From Phormidesmis priestleyi Ana (GTDB taxonomy: Bacteria; Cyanobacteriota; Cyanobacteriia; Phormidesmidales; Phormidesmidaceae), in contig LJZR01000008.1 in assembly GCA_001314865.1 (NCBI GenBank), forward strand, positions 1 to 64,000: DNA of 64,000 nucleotides. The letters are read 5' to 3'. The translations under genes were made by a program, and so were the position numbers. The notes beneath the pieces are model-generated. The model was not told the DNA's origin, did not search any database, and saw nothing but the letters and a program-made list of their open reading frames with translations. Every line of letters starts with the position of its first letter. Positions within the stretch are counted from its first letter, which is position 1. Below are positions 1 through 8,794 of this stretch, piece after piece.

Positions 1-1
1 G

Positions 2-106
2 GGTATGGAAGTGATGCACGAGCGCAATGCTCACAACTTCCCGCTTGACTTGGCTGCTGGCGAAGCGGCTCCTGTTGCTTTGAGCGCACCTTCTATCAAC
101 GCATAG
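2..106 (+). CDS. psbA: Photosystem II D1 protein, C-terminal end (partial)
   Basis: Only the last 34 codons are present; the gene enters from the left edge. The peptide reads [18 protein letters not shown] followed by [16 protein letters not shown] and a TAG stop. [13 protein letters not shown] is the invariant D1 C-terminus: its His, Glu and terminal Ala ligate the Mn4CaO5 cluster. The residues after DLA are the extension normally removed by the CtpA protease in the lumen. The gene is co-directional with the terminator about 100 bases downstream. The final 12 bases including the stop lie inside a tandem repeat that continues past the gene. Confidence 0.97.
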   Translation, partial: GMEVMHERNAHNFPLDLAAGEAAPVALSAPSINA

Positions 107-154
107 CTCATCAACGCATAGTTCATCAATGCATAGCTCATCAACGTATAGTCA
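95..154 (+). repeat. 15-bp tandem array over the psbA stop codon
   Basis: Four copies of a 15-base unit (atcaacgcatagctc with 1-3 changes) start inside the last psbA codons and run on downstream. As 15 is a multiple of three, each copy brings a TAG in the psbA frame (104, 119, 134 and 149), so four in-frame stops follow one another. Confidence 0.9.
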
Positions 155-202
155 CTTGTTGATTACTCCTTGATACAGCTTGCTGACTGCGGTTATTGAG
201 CT

Positions 203-242
203 AAAAAAACCCTCAGATACATTGTATCTGAGGGTTTTTTTG
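203..242 (+). terminator. Rho-independent terminator after psbA
   Basis: A perfect 10-bp stem, cctcagatac and gtatctgagg, with a 3-base loop is flanked by an A-run on the left and a T-run on the right, so the full stem is about 17 bp. It lies about 100 bases after the psbA stop. The A/T symmetry lets it work from both sides, and it may also stop transcription from the tRNA gene on the other strand. Confidence 0.92.
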
Positions 243-279
243 TTTTTGCTTATTGCATAAAGGACTTTACGCGAAGTAA

Positions 280-350
280 GCGGGTGACGCGATTCGAACG
301 CGCGACAGGCTGCATGGGAAGCAGCTACTCTACCACTGAGTTACACCCGC
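280..350 (-). tRNA. tRNA-Gly (anticodon CCC)
   Basis: Read on the minus strand the 71 bases fold as a cloverleaf. The acceptor stem GCGGGTG pairs with the 3' CACCCGC, the D-arm holds AGTGGTAGAG, the anticodon stem GCTGC/GCAGC encloses loop TTCCCAT, and the T-arm has GTTCGAATC. The anticodon is CCC, which reads glycine GGG codons. No CCA is encoded. It faces psbA, with the bidirectional-looking hairpin between them. Confidence 0.96.
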
Positions 351-510
351 CTAGACATAAAATTGAAACCCGATCTAATCTATAAGGCCCAGCGCAATAG
401 CCTAACTATATCGCAAACTACATTACAAAGCTTGACTATATTACGAGCTATATTGTCCTGCATGATGGCGGCTACGGCGAAGTTTTGTCTACAACGCTCA
501 TAGACTGATC

Positions 511-574
511 TTTGTTGTTACGGCTCTTTGCTGTTACGGCTCTTTGCTGTCACGGCTCTTTGCTGTTACGGCTC
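511..574. repeat. 16-bp tandem array downstream of the lipoprotein gene
   Basis: Four copies of tttgctgttacggctc, with single substitutions, end about 20 bases short of the 3' end of the minus-strand lipoprotein gene. Nothing in it looks coding. It belongs to the set of gene-end arrays seen throughout the window. Confidence 0.85.
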
Positions 575-594
575 TTTACGAAAGCTTGGTTATA

Positions 595-1221
595 CTACTC
601 TGCGCTGTCTTCCGCTTCTTCTGATTCCTCCCCTTGGATGGTAAAAGACCTCGCTACAACCTCGCCGTTCTTTTTTACCGGGAGATCTTCGCCGGGAAAC
701 TCATAAAGACCGCGCTCACCGCCATCAATATGCAGCAAAACCCATAGCTTCTCATTTACCATAGGAGCCTCCCAAAGGTCAACGACAATATCTTCGCTGT
801 CGCCAGAGTCTACACGGGCCTGCCCAATACTCTCGGGTACGACAATGCTGCCATCTTCCCGGCTTTGATGGATAGAGACCCAGCCATCCCGAGAAGTCGC
901 CACTGTTTTGACAATAATTTGCCCTGCCGTTGTTTGGTCCTCTACCACTAGCTTGACATTCTTTTGCTCTACGCCCTCGGTATCTGCTGCTTCGTCAGAT
1001 TGGCTGATGCTTTCTAAGGTATTTTCTGCTGCTGTTTGATCATCTACGCTTTCAGACACAGAATCTTCGGTCTCGGGAGCACTATCGTTTTGAGCAACGG
1101 TTGCTGGGGGTATTTCAGAAGACGCATTATCTGAATTAGTCAGGGCATTTTTGACTGAGCAGCTGCCTGCTAACAGAGCCGCAAACAGCGAAGCAGATAC
1201 TAGTGGACGCAGATGTTTCAT
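595..1221 (-). CDS. Lipoprotein with DUF7282-like domain
   Basis: A 208-residue exported protein of unknown function. Residues 1-21 form a signal peptide ending in AALLAGSC, a lipobox-like site, so the mature protein is probably anchored to a membrane through Cys21. Residues 25-90 are an acidic, Ser/Glu/Asp-rich linker. Residues 90-195 form a compact beta-rich domain with VVEDQTTAGQIIVKTV, GWVSIHQ and VLLHIDGGERGLYEFPGED. This matches my recollection of the DUF7282 family of small surface domains in archaea and cyanobacteria. The tail is again acidic. The gene stands alone on the minus strand with more than 500 bases upstream. The family call is from memory. Confidence 0.75.
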   Translation of the reverse strand: MKHLRPLVSASLFAALLAGSCSVKNALTNSDNASSEIPPATVAQNDSAPETEDSVSESVDDQTAAENTLESISQSDEAADTEGVEQKNVKLVVEDQTTAGQIIVKTVATSRDGWVSIHQSREDGSIVVPESIGQARVDSGDSEDIVVDLWEAPMVNEKLWVLLHIDGGERGLYEFPGEDLPVKKNGEVVARSFTIQGEESEEAEDSAE

Positions 1222-1751
1222 AGATGATTTGTTAAGTTTTCAGACTACCCTTGTAAGCCATTTTATGACAATTTTACCGTTGACAAACGATAGCGGTTAA
1301 ATACATGGCCCGACTTGCCAAATGACCTTTGAACGGGGTTAAACGTTCCGTGGTGGATTTTTTGACTGGATCTCAAACTATGATTTCAACTGGGATTTGA
1401 GCTTTTGATGTATTTGCTGATTCTCTGTTTCAGCTGCTAACCGATGAAGAATAAATCCTGTTTTTATCAGGGGTCTTAGCTCTGTTGAGAGTCCTTTTTA
1501 TGAATACTTATGAGGGATTTTTTGCCGGTTCCTTGTGTGCTCTGGCGGATGCAGTTCGCCCTGACGGCGCTTTTTCATATGCTTTGGCTTATGCATGTTG
1601 TCATGTATGAGGATTTACTTTGTCATTACGAGGACAAGCTTGGTGAGGACAGGCTGACCCAATCTTGGGCTGCTGGCGAATAGGTGAGTTTTAGCAGGCG
1701 CATTCTGTAGACTGGTGGATATATCTAGTGGGCAAATCTAGCAGGCAAATT
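1222..1751. other. Intergenic region, no gene recognised
   Basis: About 530 bases between the divergent lipoprotein and TVP38 genes. It must hold both promoters, but I see no convincing -10/-35 pair. Close to the right end there are two imperfect copies of a 13-base unit (ctagtgggcaaat and ctagcaggcaaat, 1726-1751). They put a GTG in frame with the downstream gene and blur its start. Confidence 0.5.
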
Positions 1752-2453
1752 ATGGAAAAGCAAACCGAACAGGACGCTAGCAGCGGTTCAATGAGTCGTG
1801 CAAACAAAAGCATGCAGCGGATTGTTGGATTTGTTGGATTAGCGCTGCTAGTTGCTGTGCCCATTATCTTGCTCAAGCAATGGGGCGTCGGCAAGGCAGA
1901 GATTCAAACGGCGGTTGAGCAAATGGGCGTTTGGGCGCCTCTTGGTTTGTTTGGGCTCCGGTTTACGAGTGTGGTTATTCCGGCGCTGCCGGGGACTGCC
2001 TACTCTGTGTTGGCAGGTGGGCTGCTAGGGTTTGGCAAGGGTCTGGCTGTTGTCTGTGTGTCTGATTTTCTTTCCTGTGCGCTGAGTTTTTGGCTGGCTA
2101 AGCGATTTGGCCGTCGGCTTGTGAGCCGGTTGGTGGGCGATCGCTTCATGAGCAAGGTAGATAGCTTCAGTGAGCGCCATTTGGAACGTAATTTTTTCCT
2201 AATGACCGCATTTTTGATGACCGGGTTCTTTGACTTTGTCGCCTATGGCATTGGCCTTGCCAAAGCCCCCTGGCAAAAGTTTTTGCCAGCTTTAGTCCTG
2301 AGTATTGGCCTGTCTAACCCGCCTATTGTGGCGTTGGGCTCTGGGCTGTTGGCCCAAGGAAAGTTGCTACTTGTATTTGCCCTACTGGGTGTATTTGCCT
2401 TAGCCCTGCTCACCGGATGGTTACAAAGGAAGCAGGGCCTTGCCGACGGATAG
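1752..2453 (+). CDS. TVP38/TMEM64 (VTT domain) membrane protein
   Basis: A polytopic inner-membrane protein of the TVP38/TMEM64 (DedA-related, VTT/SNARE-associated) superfamily. These are proposed lipid scramblases or transporters; the substrate here is unknown. An N-terminal TM (IVGFVGLALLVAVPIILL) is followed by the family core: RFTSVVIPALPGTAYSVLAG, then a glycine-rich GGLLGFGKG segment, FWLAKRFGRR, and a second half with FFLMTAFLMTGFFDFVAYGIG. The usual length is about 220-240 residues, so it is complete. ATG at 1752 is chosen; an in-frame GTG at 1728 would add eight residues but lies in a short duplicated stretch. The gene is not tightly linked to the next one. Confidence 0.85.
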   Translation: MEKQTEQDASSGSMSRANKSMQRIVGFVGLALLVAVPIILLKQWGVGKAEIQTAVEQMGVWAPLGLFGLRFTSVVIPALPGTAYSVLAGGLLGFGKGLAVVCVSDFLSCALSFWLAKRFGRRLVSRLVGDRFMSKVDSFSERHLERNFFLMTAFLMTGFFDFVAYGIGLAKAPWQKFLPALVLSIGLSNPPIVALGSGLLAQGKLLLVFALLGVFALALLTGWLQRKQGLADG

Positions 2454-2515
2454 CCTTGCAGCCCCAGCAGTTACGCAAGCAATTGAAATCCTAGCGGAGG
2501 CACATGAGTGTTTTT

Positions 2516-2640
2516 TTGTGAATTTCTCTGTGCGAATTTCTCTGTGCGAATTTCTCGCTGCGCTTCTTTTTGCATTTCTCTTTGCGCTTCTCTTTGCAAA
2601 GTTATTCAGTCATTTTTAGGTATTTTTAGGCATTTTTAGG
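2516..2640. repeat. Degenerate short tandem repeats upstream of azlC
   Basis: The gap between the TVP38 gene and azlC is mostly low-complexity: repeats of a unit around gaatttctctgtgc, then ctttttgcatttctctttgc variants, then three copies of a 9-10-base unit (atttttagg). No ORF or clear promoter is visible. The azlC Shine-Dalgarno candidate AGGA lies at its right edge. Confidence 0.7.
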
Positions 2641-2653
2641 AACGGGTTGCTGA

Positions 2654-3427
2654 ATGAGTCAAACACCGACGAGAAAAGAGCCAGAGAACCGTCTGATGGG
2701 CCGTTCAGCTGAATTTTGGGCGGGAGCGCGTGATATTTTTCCGCTTATCGTCGGTGCTGCGCCCTTTGGCATTATTTTTGGCACGCTTGCGATCGGCAGC
2801 GGGCTTTCAGCGAGTGCAACGCTGTTCATGTCAGCGTTAGTATTTGCCGGCTCCTCACAGTTTATCGCGGTCGGTATGGTCGCGACCCATACGGGTTGGC
2901 TGGTGATTGTGCTTACTACCTTTGTGGTTAATTTGCGGCACTTACTGTATGCGGTGAGTTTGGTGCCTTATATCCAGGCTCTGCCGCAACGGTGGAAGGT
3001 GCCGCTGGCCTTTTTTCTGACAGATGAGGCGTTTGCGATCGCCATTCGCCGTTATGAAGCGTCTGATTGTACGCCGTTTAAGCATTGGTACTATCTGGGT
3101 GGGGCGATCGCGATGTATCTAAACTGGCAGGTGTTTACGTTGCTGGGCATTACTGCTGGCGCCCTCATTCCCAACGCAGCCGAGTGGGGGCTGGACTTTG
3201 CGATGTCTGTGACGTTTATTGGCATGGTGATTCCATACCTCAAAAGTCGGCCTATGGTCGTTGCTGTCGTTACCGCTGGACTGGTTTCTATTGTGGCTAA
3301 TCCGCTGCCTCACAAGCTAGGGCTGATAGTTGCGGCGATCGCAGGCATTATTGCGGGTGTGTATACCGAGCCGCCGCTGCCTAACCAGCGTATTTCTCAA
3401 CAAAGGAGTGTGTTTCATCATGACTAA
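2654..3427 (+). CDS. azlC: AzlC family branched-chain amino acid exporter, large subunit
   Basis: A 257-residue inner-membrane protein and the large subunit of the AzlCD exporter family, known in Bacillus (azaleucine resistance) and Corynebacterium (BrnF) for efflux of branched-chain amino acids. Family hallmarks seen: [17 protein letters not shown] near residue 35, the [12 protein letters not shown] motif near residue 70, [11 protein letters not shown] near 97 and FLTDEAFAI near 120. The last two predicted helices end near residue 235. It overlaps the start of azlD by 8 bases, the classical translationally coupled azlC-azlD arrangement. Substrate specificity cannot be read from the sequence. 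Confidence 0.93.
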   Translation: MSQTPTRKEPENRLMGRSAEFWAGARDIFPLIVGAAPFGIIFGTLAIGSGLSASATLFMSALVFAGSSQFIAVGMVATHTGWLVIVLTTFVVNLRHLLYAVSLVPYIQALPQRWKVPLAFFLTDEAFAIAIRRYEASDCTPFKHWYYLGGAIAMYLNWQVFTLLGITAGALIPNAAEWGLDFAMSVTFIGMVIPYLKSRPMVVAVVTAGLVSIVANPLPHKLGLIVAAIAGIIAGVYTEPPLPNQRISQQRSVFHHD

Positions 3428-3770
3428 CCCTTTCGCTGAAGTATTGACCGAAATATTGATAGTGGGGGGTATGGCGATCGCAACCTTTACTATTCGCTAC
3501 CTCATGTTTGGCGCGAGCAGCCGGATCACCCTACCGCCCAGGCTACTAAGCGCCCTGCGCTATTTGCCGCCTGTGGTGCTTACGGCAATTGTGGTTCCTG
3601 AAGTATTGCTCAGTGACGGCACCCTTCAGCTCAGCTATCTGAATGCTCGGTTAGTCGGAGCGATTACCGCCGTTATCGTCTGCAAGCTCAGCCAGAACTT
3701 ACTCCTCACCATTCTTGTCGGAATGGCCGCATTCTTGGGTTGGCAAGGACTGCTAACGGTCGTCAATTAA
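3420..3770 (+). CDS. azlD: AzlD family exporter small subunit
   Basis: A 116-residue membrane protein and partner of AzlC (BrnE-like). I start it at the ATG at 3420, inside the last codons of azlC, because AAAGGAG sits 9 bases upstream and the protein then starts [13 protein letters not shown]. The longer open frame to the left is only azlC read out of frame. Four hydrophobic segments are seen: [56 protein letters not shown] and [15 protein letters not shown]. The [14 protein letters not shown] segment is typical of AzlD. It works as a heteromer with AzlC. Confidence 0.92.
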   Translation: MTNPFAEVLTEILIVGGMAIATFTIRYLMFGASSRITLPPRLLSALRYLPPVVLTAIVVPEVLLSDGTLQLSYLNARLVGAITAVIVCKLSQNLLLTILVGMAAFLGWQGLLTVVN

Positions 3771-3947
3771 TCCTCTGAAATTTTGCCAGATCTCCCAGCC
3801 TTTGCAAACTTGTCAGGGCTCTATACATGCGAATAAACCATTAGTTCATGAAATATCAGCTGGTCTATCTCGCACCGCGCTTTGCTGCAAACTTGCTAGC
3901 ATCGTCCTAGCACTCTTAAAATCGCGCTTACCTTTCGCGCCACCTTT

Positions 3948-5669
3948 ATGCCTCGCTCGCCTATTCCGCCGATGCTCACGCCTAACCTAATCGGTCGTCA
4001 GCGTGAAATTGTTGAGGTATTTCTCAAAAACGGCTGGGACTATATGCGCCGCCTGCTCACCGGTAGTGCGCCCGACGAACCCGATTTGCCGCCACCGGCA
4101 GTGCTATGTAATATTCTGATCGAGCTAGGGCCTGTGTATGTCAAGCTAGGTCAGTTACTGAGCACTCGCCCCGATCTGCTCAGTCCGGCTTATATTGAAG
4201 CGCTCAGCGGATTGCAGTCTACAGTTCCTGCCGTTCCAGGCCCGCAAATTGAGGGATATATTCGCCAGCACATGGTGCGGAGCCCCGAAGCGGTTTTTAC
4301 AGAGATTGACTATGAGGCGATCGCGGCGGGCTCCATTGGCCAAACCCACCGAGCCCGACTTAAAAACGGGCAGGCCGTCGCCGTCAAAGTTCTTCGTCCC
4401 GGCATCGAAAAACAGGTCGAGCGGGATATGGCGCTGATTAAAGACATCGCTAAGCTCGTTTCTGCCACCCAGTTTGGTCAGCGATACAACATCACCGAGC
4501 TAGCCGATGAATTTAAAACAGCCCTAACCGCCGAGCTAGACTTTACCACCGAGGCCCGCTACACCGACGAACTCAGGCAAAACATGCTTGAGAGTGACTG
4601 GATAGACGCCGAGCGGCTCACCGTACCCCAAATTCTATGGCCACTCACCAACTCCAAAATACTGGTAATGGAATGGCTAAACGGTAAGCCCCTACTAGAA
4701 GCTCAGCTATCTCAACCTGCGACCAACTTGCCCATACTCAAAGACATCGCGCCGAATATTCCTCCCGACTGGTCGCAGGGCCCACCGATTGATCAGCGTG
4801 GCGAAATTACCTCGTTACTGTTTAGGGCCTTTCTCTGGCAGTATTTCGTCACCGGCTTTTTCCACGCCGACCCTCACCCTGGCAACATTTTTTATTTAGA
4901 TGATGGCCGCGTCGCGCTATTAGACTGCGGCATGATGGGCCGTATTGACCCCCAAACCCGAGAAACCCTAACCGAGCTTGTGCTGGCGATCGTCAGCTCA
5001 GATGCCAAGCGATGCGCCCAGCTAACGCTTAAGATTACCGAACCACTCAAGCCCATCAATCTGGTTCGGCTAGAAAGTGACTACAGTCGTCTATTAGGTC
5101 GCTATTACGGCCTCACACTCGATCGATTCAATACGGCAGAGGCCTTCAGCGCTGTCATCCAAACTGGTATTCGCAATCATCTCCGCTGGCCCGCAAATAT
5201 TGGCCTTTTTACCAAGTCACTCGCCAACCTAGAAGGCGCTGCTCGCCAGTTCAATCCTGAAGTGAACCTAATGGATGAGATCAAGCCACTCATGGTCGAT
5301 CTTTTTCAAAAACAGCTAGCTGGTGACGCCCCCTTACAGATGCTGCTGCGTACTGGACTAGAATTTCGCAACCTATCGTTGTCAGCCCCCCGTCAGTTTG
5401 GCTTTTTGCTGGATCGCCTCAGCGACGAAACGCTGCAATGGAACCTCAATATCCAAGGACTAGATTCAGTCCAACGCAGCATTGAAAGAGCCGCTAACCG
5501 TCGGGCCTTTAGCACAGTCGTCGCGGCGTTAATTATCGGTGCGGCCATTGTCACGACCAGCCAAACGACTGTTCAGCTTCAGTCACTAAGCACACTACTG
5601 TTTGCTGCTGCCTCATTTTTAGGGCTGTGGCTGATTGTGAGCATTTCACGTTCTGGCCGATGGAAGTAG
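3948..5669 (+). CDS. ABC1 (AarF/UbiB) family atypical kinase
   Basis: A 573-residue member of the ABC1K/UbiB protein-kinase-like family, which in cyanobacteria and plastids acts in prenylquinone and lipid homeostasis. Seen: KxGQ signature VKLGQLLSTRPDLL near residue 66, alanine-rich nucleotide loop AAGSIGQTHRA near 127, Lys in VAVKVLRPG near 146, catalytic loop HADPHPGN at about 306-313, and metal-binding LLDCGMMGRI (DFG equivalent) near 325. Two C-terminal hydrophobic segments (VVAALIIGAAIVTT and LLFAAASFLGLWLIVSI) suggest anchoring to the thylakoid or plasma membrane. All diagnostic residues are present. Cyanobacteria carry several paralogues, and I cannot tell which one this is. Confidence 0.93.
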   Translation: MPRSPIPPMLTPNLIGRQREIVEVFLKNGWDYMRRLLTGSAPDEPDLPPPAVLCNILIELGPVYVKLGQLLSTRPDLLSPAYIEALSGLQSTVPAVPGPQIEGYIRQHMVRSPEAVFTEIDYEAIAAGSIGQTHRARLKNGQAVAVKVLRPGIEKQVERDMALIKDIAKLVSATQFGQRYNITELADEFKTALTAELDFTTEARYTDELRQNMLESDWIDAERLTVPQILWPLTNSKILVMEWLNGKPLLEAQLSQPATNLPILKDIAPNIPPDWSQGPPIDQRGEITSLLFRAFLWQYFVTGFFHADPHPGNIFYLDDGRVALLDCGMMGRIDPQTRETLTELVLAIVSSDAKRCAQLTLKITEPLKPINLVRLESDYSRLLGRYYGLTLDRFNTAEAFSAVIQTGIRNHLRWPANIGLFTKSLANLEGAARQFNPEVNLMDEIKPLMVDLFQKQLAGDAPLQMLLRTGLEFRNLSLSAPRQFGFLLDRLSDETLQWNLNIQGLDSVQRSIERAANRRAFSTVVAALIIGAAIVTTSQTTVQLQSLSTLLFAAASFLGLWLIVSISRSGRWK

Positions 5670-5864
5670 CCAGTAAATAGGGGATAAACAGGGCGTAAAT
5701 AGGGTTTAATGAGCTATTTGTTGGCTGATAAATAAATAATTCAGTGAATAACGGGTAAATAGCTGGCAAATAGCCGGTAACCTCAAACCTTCGGCGTTTC
5801 GCTATTTGCCTTATGATAGATAAGGACGCTTAGGTCTTCATCCACCACCTCAGTCGCCGGATAC

Positions 5865-6554
5865 GTGGCATTTTTAATCTTTGATTTTGACGGCACCATC
5901 GCCGATACGTTAGGAGCAATCGTGCGCATTACCAATCGCATCGCTCCCGAATATGGTTATTCACTAACAACGCCAGAAAAACTCAAATACTACCAGTCGC
6001 TAAGCACGCAAGAAATGCTGAAGCAGGCTGAAATTCCGCTCTTTCGGCTGCCCTTTTTATTGCGTCGGGTGCGCAAAGAACTCAGCAATGAGCTGCCTAC
6101 CGTTCCTTTAGTTCCCCACTTGTCAGATGCGCTTCATGAACTCGCGGCCGCAGGCCATCAGCTGATGGTCATGAGTTCTAACTCTAGCAAGAACATTGAG
6201 AGTTTTCTGGTACAGCATGGCATTCGAGATCTGTTCCATATGGTGCAAGGCGGCGTGGGCTTGCTAAGTAAGGCTCGATCCCTTAGGCGAATCATCCAAA
6301 AAAGGGGGATGGACTTTTCCCAGGTTATCTACATCGGTGACGAAACGCGCGATGTAGATGCTTCAAAACAGGTCGGTATCTTGATGGCAGCTGTGTCTTG
6401 GGGATTTAGCAGTAGAGAAGCGTTAGCAGAACAAGCACCCACTTTTTTAATTGATCATCCTCGGCAGCTGGTGGGCGCGGCTCAAACGCTGGTCAATCCT
6501 AGCTGGGTTAGAAAAGCCAGGCCGGGTGAGAAAGTAGCGAAGCCATGGCTCTGA
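5865..6554 (+). CDS. HAD family hydrolase (phosphoglycolate phosphatase-like)
   Basis: A 229-residue HAD subfamily IA phosphatase. Motif I is FDFDGT (nucleophile Asp7, acid Asp9), motif II MSSNS near residue 103, motif III Lys in SKARSLRRI near 135, motif IV GDETRDVD near 158. A helical cap (residues 17-85) fits small-molecule phosphatases of the Gph/PGP type, but the substrate cannot be assigned. The last 47 bases overlap the 3' end of gun4 on the opposite strand, so the C-terminal residues are coded antisense to gun4. Start ATG at 5865; the protein reads cleanly from it. Confidence 0.88.
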   Translation: MAFLIFDFDGTIADTLGAIVRITNRIAPEYGYSLTTPEKLKYYQSLSTQEMLKQAEIPLFRLPFLLRRVRKELSNELPTVPLVPHLSDALHELAAAGHQLMVMSSNSSKNIESFLVQHGIRDLFHMVQGGVGLLSKARSLRRIIQKRGMDFSQVIYIGDETRDVDASKQVGILMAAVSWGFSSREALAEQAPTFLIDHPRQLVGAAQTLVNPSWVRKARPGEKVAKPWL

Positions 6555-7479
6555 CGCCTCTTAACTGGTTAGAGAGCGGCATATGGCCTACTGGGGCAGC
6601 CTCTAAGTCCCAGATAAACTCGTTGGGATAGCGTGTCCAGCTGCCCTCGGCAGATTTCCAGCGCTGCTGTATCCACAGGCTCTCCCAGTTTTGGCCTAGT
6701 CGCATCCAGAGCGATCGCTGCTTACTCCAACCAAACTTATCTTCCGAATACAGGCCCCACATCAAATCCATTGCCTGCAAGTCAATCACAGGAAAGCGAC
6801 TAACCTCGGTAAAGTACACCCATTTGCGCTCAACGGCCTGATCTCCAGCGAGCTCACACAGCTTTTGATTGGTGAGCTTATCGGCTGCCTGATAGGCCTG
6901 CCGGACTAAAAGCATTTGGAGTTCGCTATAGTCGATGCCCTTATCTGACTGGGGACACACTAGGCCGTCCGGATACTCTGCTACAAACGACCGGGCTGCC
7001 TCGGAGGTGCCGCGATACAAAACCTGGTAGGCGCTGCCATGGGCCGCTGTGGGCTCATCCGGATTTTGGGCTGACATGCGATCGCGCAAAAAATCTGCCA
7101 ATAAAGGCTCACCCACATCACCCAAAGCTGCGATTTCGCGAATTGCTGCAAGCTGCTTTTTGAGGCTATCGGTAGCCAGAGCGGTGGTCAGTTTGGTGAT
7201 GGCTGCATCTTGCTGAGACAAAGTTTGCTGGGGCGATCGCTGCTGAGAAAGACCATTTTTAGTCTCTGTAGCAGGTTCTGTAGTGGGTTTTGTAGTGGGT
7301 TCTGTAGTGAATTCTGTCGCGTTATTTTTTTTAGTCAGATCTGTTTTAGTCAGATCTGTTTTAGTCGGCTCTGTTTTAGCCAGCTCTGTTTTGGCCAGCT
7401 CTGTAGTCGGTTCTGTCGCGTCTGGTGTAGCGTCTGGAACAGCTTTAGAAAGAGGGTTTGAAATGGCGTTTGAAGACAT
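6508..7479 (-). CDS. gun4: GUN4, Mg-chelatase activator of chlorophyll synthesis
   Basis: GUN4 binds protoporphyrin IX and Mg-protoporphyrin and stimulates the ChlH subunit of Mg-chelatase. The C-terminal core (from about residue 185) has the family signatures LCELAGDQAVERKWVYFTEV, FPVIDLQAMD, FGWSKQRSLWM, WTRYPNEFIWDL and HMPLSNQLRGVRAM. Residues 90-165 form the helical N-terminal domain found in cyanobacterial Gun4. At 323 residues it is about 90 longer than the Synechocystis protein. The excess is a Thr/Lys/Glu-rich tract at residues 24-72, made of TELAK/TDLTK/TEPTT pentamer-like repeats. The tract looks like an expanded linker and leaves the ligand domain intact. Convergent with, and overlapping, the HAD gene. 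A response-regulator gene lies 108 bases upstream on the same strand. Confidence 0.95.
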   Translation of the reverse strand: MSSNAISNPLSKAVPDATPDATEPTTELAKTELAKTEPTKTDLTKTDLTKKNNATEFTTEPTTKPTTEPATETKNGLSQQRSPQQTLSQQDAAITKLTTALATDSLKKQLAAIREIAALGDVGEPLLADFLRDRMSAQNPDEPTAAHGSAYQVLYRGTSEAARSFVAEYPDGLVCPQSDKGIDYSELQMLLVRQAYQAADKLTNQKLCELAGDQAVERKWVYFTEVSRFPVIDLQAMDLMWGLYSEDKFGWSKQRSLWMRLGQNWESLWIQQRWKSAEGSWTRYPNEFIWDLEAAPVGHMPLSNQLRGVRAMASLLSHPAWLF

Positions 7480-7587
7480 TATTACAAATGGACAAGAACT
7501 AGCGCGGTTAATGAACGATTCGCTTGCCCACTCATAATAATGGAATACCGGAACTCCCGCTGGAGTCCGCCAAAAGCTGACCCTAAT

Positions 7588-8313
7588 TTACGACTCTTTT
7601 CTCTCCTGCTTGCGGGCTTGATTCGAAAGGGTTTCTTGGGCAGTTTTAGCCCGACTGGCCTCAAAGGCGTCGCTATGAGGTGGCTTATGACCGTTCTCAA
7701 AGGCATATCGAATCAGCTGCGAGCGATTTTCTAACGACAGCTTACTCAAAATATTACTCAGATGCGTTTGCACGGTGCGCGGGCTAATAAATAGGCGATC
7801 GCCTATTTTTTTATTGGTAAAGCCCTGAATCACTTCCCAAAATACTTTTTCCTCAGCAGGCGTCAGGGGTAGCGGTGTTTTCACTTGAGCAGATGGCTGG
7901 CCCGACGGCTGCTGAAGCGCTTGTTTAATTTGAGAATGAATGCGAGTTGCCCGTGCCAGCTGAGCCTCTATTTTGGCAATCAGCTCACGAGGATGAAAGG
8001 GCTTCACTAAGTAGTCATCAGCCCCAATGCTGTGTCCCTGAATGCGATCTTCTAAATCACAGCGACCTGATAAAAAAATAAAGGGAATGAGCTGTCCTGT
8101 CTCGCTCTCCCGCACGCGAGTACATAGCTCAAATCCGTCCATCTCCGGCATCACCACATCAGAGACAATTAAGTCGGGCATATCCTGCACAAAGCTATCA
8201 AACCCCTGTCGCCCTGAGGCCGCGTTACGAACCAAGAAGCCACGATCCTTTAGATATCGCGTCAGCGCTGCTCGAAGGGTACTGTCGTCGTCAACGATGA
8301 GGATTTTTTGCAT
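7588..8313 (-). CDS. NarL/LuxR-type response regulator (Ycf29/Rre1-like)
   Basis: A two-component transcription regulator. The receiver domain (residues 1-120) has the acidic pair in ILIVDDD, phospho-acceptor Asp52 in SDVVMPEMDG, the conserved Ser in FLSGR and Lys in YLVKPFHP. The LuxR-type helix-turn-helix follows at about 150-215 (LTPAEEKVFWEVIQGFTNKK and FISPRTVQTHLSNILSKL). A basic, Glu-rich tail ends the protein. I start at the ATG at 8313 (MQKILIVDDD), as expected for this family; the frame extends 25 codons further upstream without receiver homology. The layout resembles the Ycf29/Rre1 stress regulators of cyanobacteria and red-algal plastids. No cognate kinase is in the window. It could be co-transcribed with gun4 downstream. 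Confidence 0.88.
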   Translation of the reverse strand: MQKILIVDDDSTLRAALTRYLKDRGFLVRNAASGRQGFDSFVQDMPDLIVSDVVMPEMDGFELCTRVRESETGQLIPFIFLSGRCDLEDRIQGHSIGADDYLVKPFHPRELIAKIEAQLARATRIHSQIKQALQQPSGQPSAQVKTPLPLTPAEEKVFWEVIQGFTNKKIGDRLFISPRTVQTHLSNILSKLSLENRSQLIRYAFENGHKPPHSDAFEASRAKTAQETLSNQARKQERKES

Positions 8314-8685
8314 TCTTGCAGTTGTACTGATCCGTAGATAATGTGTACTAGCCTGCTCGCTCTGAGCTATTGATATAACTTTGGCCATTTAGCTCAGTAC
8401 AGTAGTGATAGCTAAAACTGTTGTGTATCGCGCGTGTATCGCGGGCTAAGTAATCAGCCGTTGTGCGAATGCAGTCATTGTGTTGGCTACATGGATTATA
8501 TGAGTATTTATACTGATAGCTATACTCGCTCAGTAGCAAAACCCTAATCCAAACTATATATCGAGCCGGTCGAGCATTTGGACTTTTTTGATGAATTTTA
8601 CGCTAATAAGCCCATATTTAGCTCACGTCTAGTTGGTATACTTTCTAACCTACCCTAAAGATACGCTAAAGCCTTCCAGCGATCC
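8314..8685. other. Intergenic region upstream of the response regulator
   Basis: AT-rich sequence with no coding region I can support. It should hold the promoter of the minus-strand regulator. The short open frames here have no recognisable protein features. Confidence 0.4.
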
Positions 8686-8745
8686 AGTATCAGACCTAGT
8701 ATCAGGCCTAGTATCAGACTCAGTATCAGGCTTAGTATCAGACAG
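8686..8745. repeat. 12-bp tandem array, five copies
   Basis: Five copies of agtatcagacct, with changes in the last three bases, lie 50 bases beyond the stop of the minus-strand gene at 8795. They do not overlap that stop. Confidence 0.88.
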
Positions 8746-8794
8746 ATTATCTCTGGTAACGCCTGCAATGGCTAATTGGCGAATGCCTTCAGCG

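Noticed and set aside
12-706. Plus-strand frame at 512-706
   Set aside because: It reads through the 16-bp array and the antisense of the lipoprotein 3' end; no protein features.
3330-3419. Longer N-terminus for azlD
   Set aside because: The extra part is azlC out of frame; a good ribosome binding site precedes the ATG at 3420.
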